Assembly: GCF_033958435.1 (NCBI RefSeq) | Contig: NC_134138.1 | Location: 206,407,298-206,471,297, forward strand | From: Carettochelys insculpta | Taxonomy: Eukaryota > Chordata > Testudines > Carettochelyidae | Length of the DNA: 64,000 nucleotides | Direction of reading: 5' to 3' | Shown: in pieces, positions 31,025 to 64,000 of the stretch | How positions within the stretch are numbered: the stretch's first letter is position 1 | How the letters are laid out: each line of letters starts with the position of its first letter | Made by a program: the position numbers and the translations under genes | Notes under the pieces: generated by a model | Databases searched by the model: none | What the model was told of the DNA's origin: nothing | The model's input: the letters and a program-made list of their open reading frames with translations, nothing else

Positions 31025-31395
31025 GTGCCCAAAGAGCACAAAAACATTTTCCAACGAATATCTTGTGTTGTCCTTTTGTCCCTTCTGTCGCAGACTTTTG
31101 TACATTTGACTTATTTTATGTGATGTAATTGATGGTTTTTATTGTGTGTAGGCATTTTAACATTTTGTTCTTACACCTACAGTTTTATGATCTTTTTTAC
31201 TCATTGAAATGTCATGTATTTGTCTAACTGGCTCGTAGAACTGTTTTAGGTAACTGTGCTAAAGCACACATTTTAATTGTCCTGGTTGCAAACTGCAAAC
31301 CTGCTTTTTGAAATGAAGTTTAAACATTAAAAATGGAAAACTGTTAGTCTTGTGTGAAGATCTGGACTACACAAACTGCTTCTACACAGTTTTAA

Positions 31396-31401
31396 AATAA
31401 A
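31396..31401 (+). terminator. TOP2B: TOP2B poly(A) signal AATAAA
   Basis: Canonical hexamer 372 bases after the stop. A variant ATTAAA lies upstream at 31326. Confidence 0.65.
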
Positions 31402-31406
31402 TATAT

Positions 31407-31412
31407 TTTATT
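31407..31412 (-). terminator. RARB: candidate RARB poly(A) signal (AATAAA on the - strand)
   Basis: TTTATT on the + strand, about 1.27 kb after the RARB stop and only 6 bases from the TOP2B signal on the other strand. Use of this particular site is inference. Confidence 0.5.
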
Positions 31413-31415
31413 CTT

Positions 31416-31525
31416 TGCCAGGAGACTCCATGGAAAAAAGGTAAACAGTATATGAACATAGAAAGCATTGTTAAACAATCTCAATGTACAAACAGAGCCA
31501 GTGAAAGTACATCACAGACTTGCTA

Positions 31526-31578
<53 letters not shown>

Positions 31579-32683
31579 AAAAAAAATCCACTAGTGCTTT
31601 AAATGAAACCTAAGAAAACTGACACTTTTTAAATTCAGTTTACAATTCTACCACTGTTTTCACTGATTCATAGTGATTTAACAAGGTCAAGAAGCCAGAT
31701 TCTCTGCTCCATCTATTTTGGAAGGCCTAGTGGTAGCTCCTTGGCCACAGGCTTGTTGGGAAAGCCCAACTCCTGGACCCAGTTTCTTAAGAAAATAACT
31801 AGACTCACCAGTTCAAGAGTAGTGACTAAGCCTGTTGGTTAGCCCATGAAGTTTCCCTAATGGCTTGTGAATAAGTAAACAAAAACGTAACACTTGAAAA
31901 GTGTTTCTGCCTTTGAGGCTATCATTACTGGAAAAAAAAGTACGTTTCTAAAAAAGGTGTAGATATGTCATCAGCCAAGTAATAAACCACTTTTTAAAAT
32001 GTAAAGTGACATTAACAGTGGAACAAATGACATCTGAATAATTGATCTGGCAGTTACATTGATACAGAACTCCCTTCTAGTGCAGATTTTTTGAATGTTA
32101 TAGGGAAGGAGATGGAATATGAGATGCAAATTGAGGATATCAAAAAAAGCAATGACATGTTTTCATACTAACCAAATCAGAATGGCTGTTGAAATGTTCT
32201 TATCTGGACACATACAAATAGTATGTTTTTTATAAACTTGATGTGCGGATCATTTTGTATGCAAGACAAAAAAAAAAAAAAAAAAAAAAAGGAAAGCACC
32301 AAACATCCAGTATAGAAAGTAGAGCTGTACATTTGTATGCACAAAGTCATCAGAAATGTAACCACAATTTAAAATTTGAAATTGGTCTTGTTACCATACA
32401 GTCTTGGGTGTTCAGAACAGAATATAGACACTTAATTCGTTTCTTGTTGCTGATTGCTAGTTTCTTGAAATGGCTGATTTAGAGTTTCAAACAGTTGCAT
32501 TTCCTAGTTTTTAAACAGCAAGGAGTAATATACTGATACATATGAAAACTTCTTGGTCCTTGTTGAGTTTTAATATAATATATATGAAGTCCAGAAACTA
32601 AGCAGCAGTAAAAGTGTTTTTTCTTGCTTTTTTCATTCCTGTACATAAAGTATTAGGAATGTCTAAAGTAATTGTAAAATGTC
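31416..32683 (-). other. RARB: RARB 3' untranslated region (probable)
   Basis: A/T-rich sequence after the RARB stop with no coding potential. It contains an AT microsatellite (31528-31576) and a poly-A run (32269-32291, poly-T in the transcript). Extent inferred from the - strand poly(A) signal. Confidence 0.55.
31528..31576. repeat. (AT)n microsatellite
   Basis: About 24 AT units between the two gene ends. Confidence 0.97.
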
Positions 32684-56664
<23,981 letters not shown>

Positions 56665-58509
56665 CTAGAAAAAAAGAGGAGGCATCATAAATCAACAACC
56701 TCCTGTGCAGCAAAGCAACTGATTTGTTAGTAAAATCATAGTTGAGTATGTCTGCTAAAAAGTGCTTTCTATTGGCATTTCCTACAAAGTATGCTGTTGT
56801 GGTGCTGATGGTTTAAAACTTGGATAAGTCTGCTAAAAATTCTTTGAATGTTTCTGTTATTTATGATTACAGAGGCCATCTGTACACAGAATACAAATGA
56901 ACTTAAACATTTCCAAATGCCACTGTCATCATTCTTGCCTGTCGTTATATAATGAGTGTATTTAGCCAGGCAATTTACATTCGAACCCTCAAAAATAAAA
57001 TGAACAGTGAATCTGGAACATTGGTTCCTCATCTGGAAAAAGCAGCTAAATATTTTGGAACATAGTTGCACATACTTCAGGTCTTAGAGAATTGGTTCTA
57101 CTTAATTTTTCTCTCTCTGTGGCTCTATGAAAGTTTTACAGCTCTCTCAAAATACCGTTCCACTTGAATTAAAGAGTCTTTGTTTACAGAATGCTACAAT
57201 GCTCTCTCTGACTATGAAAGCACTATGCACAATGCTGAAGGTTGCACATTAATTTGAGAGTACAGAGTTCTGTATTTTATAACATATTTTCCCATCAAAC
57301 TTTGTGTATTATGGTGACATCCTAAAAAGACATATTCCCCCACTAGTTACAACTATACATAAACACACAGATGGACTTTGGATTAAGACGTCTCCTTGCA
57401 AGATCCATGTTTGAAGTGATAAGAGTTTTTGTTTTCACAATTTTGAGATGAAGCTAATCTCCCTCCTTCCCACCCCCTCCCACAAATTCAAGATGTAGAG
57501 GAGAAGTAAATCAATAACATTTATATGAGTCTCTCTGCTTTAGTGGCCATCATTACATTTAAATATGCTCTCCATTTAAAAAGACACGGAAAATACCTCA
57601 TCGTTTCTACTTAAAATCCATCCTGGGGGGCTGGATCATTTTCTTTTTTTTTAATGACAGAAGAGAAACAAGAAGAAAATGTCTGTAGGATGCTGAACAT
57701 CAAAAACTCTTTTCAAAATAGACCAAAAGTAATGGGTTAACAGTCACTGTAATGCCCTTTGAAATATTTCTTGCAGCTACTGAGTATGCATCCTTCAAAT
57801 TTATTTTATTTTACCCTCAAGGACTTTGGTGAAATACAGTTCATGGGGGTGGGGGGGAATAAGATCAAGATATGCAGTCATTCAGGCTGTAATTAAATTT
57901 AATAAGCAGTTTATCCAGTTCATGGAAAGATGGCATAGGACAGAACTACACAGAGCAGAGCCTAAAGCAGGAAATAATTTTGCAATAGAGTATCCATCTG
58001 GAAAAAAAGACGAGGCAAGAAACTAGCAAGTGTGAACAAAATCTTCATCAATATCATACAAGGTTATTTTACCATGCTGCACTTCTGACAAAGGGAAGTC
58101 TGACATGTCTTCTATTAAAAGTAATGCACAGCAGTCTTAACAAAATGTAAATCTAACTCTATTATGCAAGCTGAAGTAAGGAGACAGTTAATAAAACACA
58201 ATAATTTGGTTTTTAATTATACTGGTTGCTGGATTCATAGGCATGGGATCTAACACTGTTAATGCATTATTTTCCAAATGCTGCAAAGAGTAGGTCTTTT
58301 AACGTTTTATTTGGTAATGAACGCAGTGACAAATTTAATTGAAAGCAGCTATGTTTTTAGCAGAAGTCCTGCATATAAAAAATAAAATTGACTCTGTATC
58401 ATCAATGTCATGGCTGAATAATGAAATGGGATTAATAAAATGCCAGTTGAAAACACAAAGTGATTAGCAATGCCTGGGGATTGTCTCTCTCTCAGGTGGG
58501 GAAAAAAAT

Positions 58510-59310
58510 CAAACACAGAATCATAGAACACTAAAACTGGAAGGACCTTAAGGGGTCACTAAGTCCAGTCCCCTGCCCTCACGGCAGCACCAAGTACCCT
58601 CTACACCATCCGTGATAGGTGTTTATATAACTTGCTCTTAAATATCTTCAATGATGGCGATTCCACAACCTCCCTAGGCAATTTATTCCACTGTTTAACC
58701 ACCCTGACAGGCAGTTTTCCTAATGTCCAACCTAAACCTCTCTTGTTGCAGTTTAAGCCCATGGCTTCTTGTCCTAGCCTCAGAGACTAAGAAGAACATT
58801 TTTTCTGCCTCCTCCTTGTAACATTCTTCTAGGCTGTGTCTACACTACCACCCTCCTTCGAAGGAAGGATGGTAATTAGGGCGTTGGGAGTTTACTCATG
58901 AAGTGCTGCGTTGCATACGCAGCACTTCATTAAGCAAATTCCCACCCCAATCCCCCACGGCAACTTCAAAATTTTACACTTCAAAGTACCAGCTCGTGTC
59001 TAGCCGCAGCTCACCCGTTGGTACTGCAAAGTGCCAGGGCAACTTCGAAGTCCCTTTACGCCTCAAAATTTACTCCTTGACTTCGAAGGAGGGGAAATGG
59101 GGGCATGGAATTTGCTTAATGAAGTGCTGCATATGCAGGGCAGCACTTCATTAGTAAACTCCCAACGCCCTAATTACCATCCTTCCTTTGAAGGAGGGTG
59201 CTAGTGTAAACAAGCCCTTAGGTACTTGTAAACTGCTATCATGTCCCCTCTTAGTCTTCTCTTATCTAAACTAGATCAGCCCAATTCTTTGAGTCTTTCC
59301 TAATAGCTCA
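58510..59310 (-). mobile_element. CR1 fragment, interrupted by a MITE
   Basis: 58510-58828 (AGAATCATAGAACACTAAAAC through TGCAGTTTAAGCCCATGGCTT) and 59221-59310 (GGTACTTGTAAACTGCTATC and onward) are consecutive parts of one CR1 3' region read backwards. The MITE at 58832-59217 separates them. Confidence 0.85.
58832..59217. mobile_element. MITE nested in CR1
   Basis: The ends are GGCTGTGTCTACACTACCACC and, inverted, GGGCTTGTTTACACTAGCACC. The arms CTCCTTCGAAGGAAGG and CTTCATTAAGCAAATTCC recur inverted. Flanks CTA and TTA fit a decayed 3-bp duplication. Confidence 0.8.
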
Positions 59311-59320
59311 AAACATGATA

Positions 59321-59500
59321 GTTACATCTACACTTGCATTCCTCTTTTGAAAGAGAAGGAGGGAAATTGAAAATGCAAATGAGGTACTGATTTACATATC
59401 TTGAATTTCCTTGTCATAATCTCTTTGCAGAAGCTTCTTTCAAAAGAAAAAAAAGCAGTGTAGATGGGGCTCTTTCTAAAATAAACCCCTACTTCCTGAA
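59321..59500. mobile_element. truncated MITE, same family as 17491-17866
   Basis: It begins GTTACATCTACACTTGCATT and continues with AAAATGCAAATGAGGTACTG as in the 17491 copy, but stops about halfway. Confidence 0.65.
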
Positions 59501-59684
59501 ACAAAATTAAATAGTCATGTCTGCCCCCATAAGTTGATCCAATTTTTTCAATCATTTTTATTCTCCATTGCAATCCACTCCATCTCCACATAGCAATACA
59601 GGGAAATGTGCACCCAGTCCTGGAATCCCTACTGTCTTCAAAATCCACTTCAGAGATGGAACAAGGCTAACAGGTGCACTAAGG

Positions 59685-59787
59685 AAAAAGCAGTCAAGTA
59701 GCACTTTAAAGACTACTTTAAAGTGCTACTTGACTGCTTTTTGTTTTGATAGTGTATAGACTAGCACGGCTTCCTCTCTGTTATTAT
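59685..59787. repeat. fold-back SINE-like repeat, copy 7 (short hairpin)
   Basis: AGCAGTCAAGTAGCACTTTA is followed by its inverted copy TAAAGTGCTACTTGACTGCT and the tail AGTGTATAGACTAGCACGGC. AGGTGCACTAAGG flanks both sides exactly (59672-59684 and 59788-59800). Confidence 0.88.
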
Positions 59788-62119
59788 AGGTGCACTAAGG
59801 GTTGAACAAGGACAACTGCTCTCCCTTCTTAGCAAAAGTAGCAATGCATTAAGTCTAATGCAACTGTGCTGTACAAGGAACTCAGAACATACCTTTGCTG
59901 AATGCAAGTGTCACAATATATTAGTATATTATCTCTTTAACAGTACAGAACAGTAGTCATGTAACATTAAAGTAGAACAGCTACAAAGAACAAAATACCT
60001 GAAGGACGCCTATTTGTATCTCTTTCTTGAGGCTGGATTTAACACAGCTGAAGACTTAACAAGTAATATCAGTCTCAAGGGATAAGAAGCATAGTTACAC
60101 TCAATTATATTACAAAGCATGACATCTCCAGAGAAATTACTAAGGCACTTTCTCTAAGCTGGATGACAGCAATAAAACAGATCTATTTGTGATGGACTTT
60201 TGAAATCCATTATGTTTAAACATCTTGCTGGTCCTCATCATTAAAAGAGCTACACTCATCCAGTAAATGTAGCCGTTAATTCAAATGACCTGGGGAATTT
60301 AATAGGAGACAGTTATTCTTCAATTACTGTAAGAAAACTCCTTTTCCTTCCCATTGTAATTGTTAGTAATGGGTAAGTGACAGAAGGGCTAGACATAAAT
60401 TTTCTAAAACTTTTATAAAAATATAAACAGTTTTAAATGGGGAAATATATATATTTCCTCCAGGATATAATTCCTAACACACACACAAAAAATCTTTGTT
60501 TCTTAAATTAATTGTTTCTTGCAGAGTTAAAGAATAAATAAGGATATTCTGACACTTGTATTCCAAATGCTTTGATAGATTTCCTAGGGTTGCAATCCTC
60601 TCAAGTGCTTTTTTGGTTTTTGCCTCTTTGTCTTCTGCTGTTACAGATTCTAGAGCCTTTGCTCTCATTAGAAACAAAAATACTGGTCTCAAATGCCATG
60701 CTACTTAAAATATAAGCATCCTGTCGTTGAAGTAGAGTGGTGAGGCAAGCCTGCCCAAGCAGTGCTGTGCTGCTGTTCCATCCATCAGCCAGACAAGGGG
60801 GAGTAGGAGGGATGATGGGGGCTGAGCTGCCTCCTGCCTCAACAAGGCAGAGCCCATGGTCCTGATCTGGCCCTAGCTTCCCTGACTCTGGCCTGCAAGG
60901 CTCTGGACCCCTGACCTACCATGGGCTGGATGCTGGGGAGGGGAGCCCTGAGCCTCTGCAGCCAGATCCAGACAAGCAGGGGTCTGAATCTGGACAGTGG
61001 ACAGTGGGTTTCCCACCCCAATGTGAGTCACCGTTCTATTACATGATGAATAAGACACCCCCACCACCACACACAATAAAAGTGGACTAAGCAGTCATCA
61101 GGCTACTACATATAGTTATGATCAATAAAGTTGAATAAGGAACTTCATATTCTTCTAGCTTTCTTTGGCCTCCTAATTTTTTCAAGAAAGTCTGCTTCCC
61201 GTTTATTAGCACTCCCCTCGTTCCACTGTTTCTCTCTTCCATTCCCGCCAGGCAAGAACTCTTCTAATCTTTGGCATCAGAAAACTAGGAAGCTCAAGAG
61301 GTGAGATTTTGTTCTGAACAGTGAGGTTTGTGATCATTCTGATCCCTTAAGTTCTATACTCAGGAGCAAGCAGCTGTGAAAACCACAATCCCCGTGCTTG
61401 TGAATCTAACCTTTAAGGTACAGGCGTGACCATGACACAGTAAGGATGAGTTCACAACACAGATTCCCATCTAAAACACTTAGCTGACACCCAGAGCGTA
61501 GTCAGATCAGTGATTTAAATAGCAGATACAGGGGTGAAGCTGTCTGTGAACCTGAAGACGTTGGTGATATTGAAGTGGCATTCAATCAGTTCTTATGTGT
61601 CTGTGGCTCACAGCCAGTGAATGTTTTCTGCAGTTACAGCAGCATAAGATCCTGGTTAAGCCAAAATAACCCTCTCTGGGGGAGAGCAGGGGTTAATAAA
61701 CAAGACTTTTACTCCATAGGACACCCGTGCTTTTGGGCGCCCTGCTGCAGCTACCTCAGACATCCTGTAGCTGGGAGAGAGGAGGATTACCTGGGGCATG
61801 GTGTGGCAGTGGCAGCTACAGGGGGTCACCTCCCCTCAGCCCTCCTTCTGCACGTACCACCCAGGCAGTTCAAGCAACAGCACAGAAGTGGGGCTCAGTG
61901 GGCCAGGAGGGCGTGGCAGAGTGGTTGGTTGTGTGTGGGGGAGGGGATAAGGGGAGAGGGAGGGGCTGAGCAGGGGAAGGGTGGGGGGGCTGCCCCAGGC
62001 CCCACACCTGGGGCACTGTGGCTGGGGTGCCCCAGGCCTGGCCCCCCTCAGAACAGCCTTCCTTATTCAAGCCAAGCCCTGTAGACTTGCTCACCATAGT
62101 TTCTTCATTCAACTAAAGC

Positions 62120-62400
62120 AGCAGTTCTCAGTCTGTGGCTTGGGACCCGGAACGATCGCGACATCATTTGAGTGTGGTCGCCAGGCCCAGTGTTCGATTT
62201 ATCGGGGCCCAGGACAGACAGCCAACGCCCAAGTCTCACCTCATGGGGCTGAAGCCAGGTGGCAGGGTCTGTGCTTTCTGCCGTGGGCCCCAGAAAGTCC
62301 AGCACCAGCCGTGCCGAAGCCCGAGCCCCACTGCATGGAGCTGAAGCTGAAAATTGGCATTTTTTGTGGGGGCCCCTGTGGCATGGGATCATACTGCAAT
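62120..62400. repeat. possible hAT-type repeat
   Basis: It begins CAGTTCTCAGTCTGTGGCTTG, GGACCC, a common end type of vertebrate hAT MITEs. The far end is not defined. Confidence 0.4.
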
Positions 62401-64000
62401 TTTTGCTGTCAGCAGAGACAACTGGTGAGGATGGGCCACCGGCCACCCTCAGCCCAAGAAAGGGCCAGGACAACCCCCTCCACTCCAGGCCCTGCCTCTG
62501 CTTCACCCCTTCTCTTGCCCCACTCTCTCCCTGTCTCTTCCTCCAACCAAGGCGGCTGCGGGCTAGTGTTGGAAGCAGGCATCAAGTGCTCCCCCCTGCC
62601 CAGCAGCGGCGGGGGGAGCAGAACAAGGTGAGCTCTCTGGCCAGGTCACTTTGCTTTCTGCCGGGGTGTGTGAGGTGGTTCCGCTCTCTCCCCCAGCTGG
62701 GCTCACCCTTCTGCGCTTCCTCACCGCCGCTGGTAAGTGCTGGAGGGGGTGTGCAGACTCCCCCTGCTGCCAGTGCTGGCCCTCTGTCCCCACTAGTCCT
62801 CCACCAGCTGCAGGCTGGCCCCTCCCACCTAAGGTATTCAGGGGCATGTCACCCCAGCGTCCGCCTTGCACGGTGCCCCCGGTTGTCAGAAGTGGACGCA
62901 GTGCAACCAAGTCTGAGAGCGAAACAGTCAGTGAATGCCACGGAACGTTACAAAACCAGCCAGCCAGGGATTGCTCCTCCGCTTGGCCTCTGCATCAGCA
63001 GCCACTTCTCCCAGCCTCCCCCATGAGGAACGATCAGATCAGTCCCCTTAAGGCTTAACACAAACTAGGTCCAGCTTCACTGCTGCTGAGCTCGGGGAGG
63101 CACTCCCAGCCAGGGCTCTGCTGGTATTCAGCCCCACTGTATGGCTCAGTGGTGGCTCATGCTGCGGGACACCACTGGAGTGGGATGCAGAAGGGGCAGC
63201 ATTATAAGCAGCACTGAATCTGTGACGTCCTCCTATACAGCCCCTATATTTATACTGTGCCAAGAACATTAATTATATATAATTACACCTTAGCATCCAA
63301 CTTACAATGCAAAAATACAGGGGCCTCTGATCAACGCTCCCTGTCAGCTGAGCCCTTGGGTGGCCACCTAGGAGAGATTCAGGTGCCCCCCCGGCTGATG
63401 AGCAGAGTGCCCACAGCCACCCACAGAGGGCAGCCTGTGTTTCCATTGGTGGGGCGCATCTGCACATACCTAGGTGCACAGAACAAAATACATACCACCC
63501 ACAGGTGTAAAAAAGGAAGAGGGAACACTGCCCTGAGTAGGTTTTGCTAGAATATTAGCCACACAAAAGTAATAAAACTCCTCTATGACCCTAACTTAAA
63601 GCTATCACAATAACATCTGCACAGCCAGTGGGTATAGTTCATTTGCCACACAGCCTGCGAGCACAAAATTCTGAAATACTTTCCTATCTGAGGATATGCA
63701 TTCCAGCTGCGGACATATGATCAGTTCTGACATGAACAGAAAGTGGTTTCCCCTAAGCTCAGAAATATTTTCCACGCTTATCTTTCAGAACTGGCCTTAT
63801 GTTTACTGAACTGTGAATCTATTTAGATGCCATTTAGTTTGAGATGGGTTAAGACACAAGACATTTTTGGTCAAAAACTATCACAGGAGATTCGCTGAAA
63901 AGCCTCCCCACAAATCCCACAGTTGATGTCTGAAGTTAAGAACTTCCAATTATGTCACCAGCTGGCTGTTATCAAGTTTACAGCCCAGCACAGTACACAG

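Larger units (their letters stand above)
31025..31415 (+). other. TOP2B: TOP2B 3' untranslated region
   Basis: It runs from the stop to at least the signals ATTAAA (31326-31331) and AATAAA (31396-31401). The exact cleavage site cannot be read from sequence. Confidence 0.7.
56665..64000 (-). other. RARB: RARB intron upstream of the 177-bp exon
   Basis: I did not find the next upstream RARB exon (hinge and start of the ligand-binding domain), so the window ends in this intron. It holds a CR1 piece split by a MITE (58510-59310), a truncated MITE (59321-59500), fold-back copy 7 (59685-59787), a GC-rich interval at about 60720-61020 and GC-rich repeat-like sequence from 61700 to 63060. No convincing gene. 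Confidence 0.75.

Noticed and set aside
61575..63058. Several long open frames in GC-rich sequence
   Set aside because: Low-complexity Pro/Gly/Ser composition with open frames on both strands and no domain; probably repeat-derived noncoding intron.
63340..63510. Repeat-like GC-rich segment near the window end
   Set aside because: It looks like a dispersed repeat, but no ends or second copy in the window support a call.

Overview
The window is vertebrate nuclear DNA, most likely from a turtle or closely related reptile. That assignment rests on gene content and repeats: the 3' half of TOP2B on the + strand and the 3' third of RARB on the - strand lie tail to tail, as in other tetrapods, in a background of CR1 LINEs, a DIRS-type tyrosine-recombinase retrotransposon, Harbinger-like MITEs and fold-back SINE-like repeats. 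I see no bacterial, CRISPR, tRNA or rRNA features. The species call is inference.

Layout. 1-2422: intron of TOP2B carrying the right part of a Harbinger-like DNA transposon with a Myb/SANT-like gene on the - strand. 2601-31024: sixteen coding exons of TOP2B, about 793 codons, starting just after the exon expected to hold the active-site tyrosine and running to the natural stop. Its introns hold a 6-kb DIRS element (about 3050-9118), several MITEs, a 320-bp inverted repeat (15260-15583), a 5'-truncated CR1 with an open reverse transcriptase frame (about 20838-23373) and a degenerate RTE-like LINE (about 24890-27530). 31025-32683: the 3' ends of the two genes converge, with poly(A) signals on opposite strands only a few bases apart. 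32684-56664: the last four RARB coding exons encode most of the ligand-binding domain, the AF-2 helix and the F region. Their introns, and the upstream intron from 56665 to the window end, hold MITEs, CR1 pieces, a - strand non-LTR remnant and more fold-back repeats.

How it fits together. TOP2B makes the type IIB DNA topoisomerase. RARB makes retinoic acid receptor beta, identified by the isotype residues Ala, Ile and Val in the ligand pocket. The mobile elements form at least three interacting groups: (1) a Myb-bearing Harbinger-like element, its internally deleted copy at 51942-52623 and shorter MITEs with related ends; (2) retroelements (DIRS, CR1, RTE-like), some with MITEs nested inside, which gives relative ages; (3) a dispersed fold-back repeat whose copies have hairpin bodies, a one-sided tail and 10-14 bp target duplications. 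Group 3 is the least explained and most interesting structure here. All alignments were done by eye, so repeat boundaries may be off by several bases.
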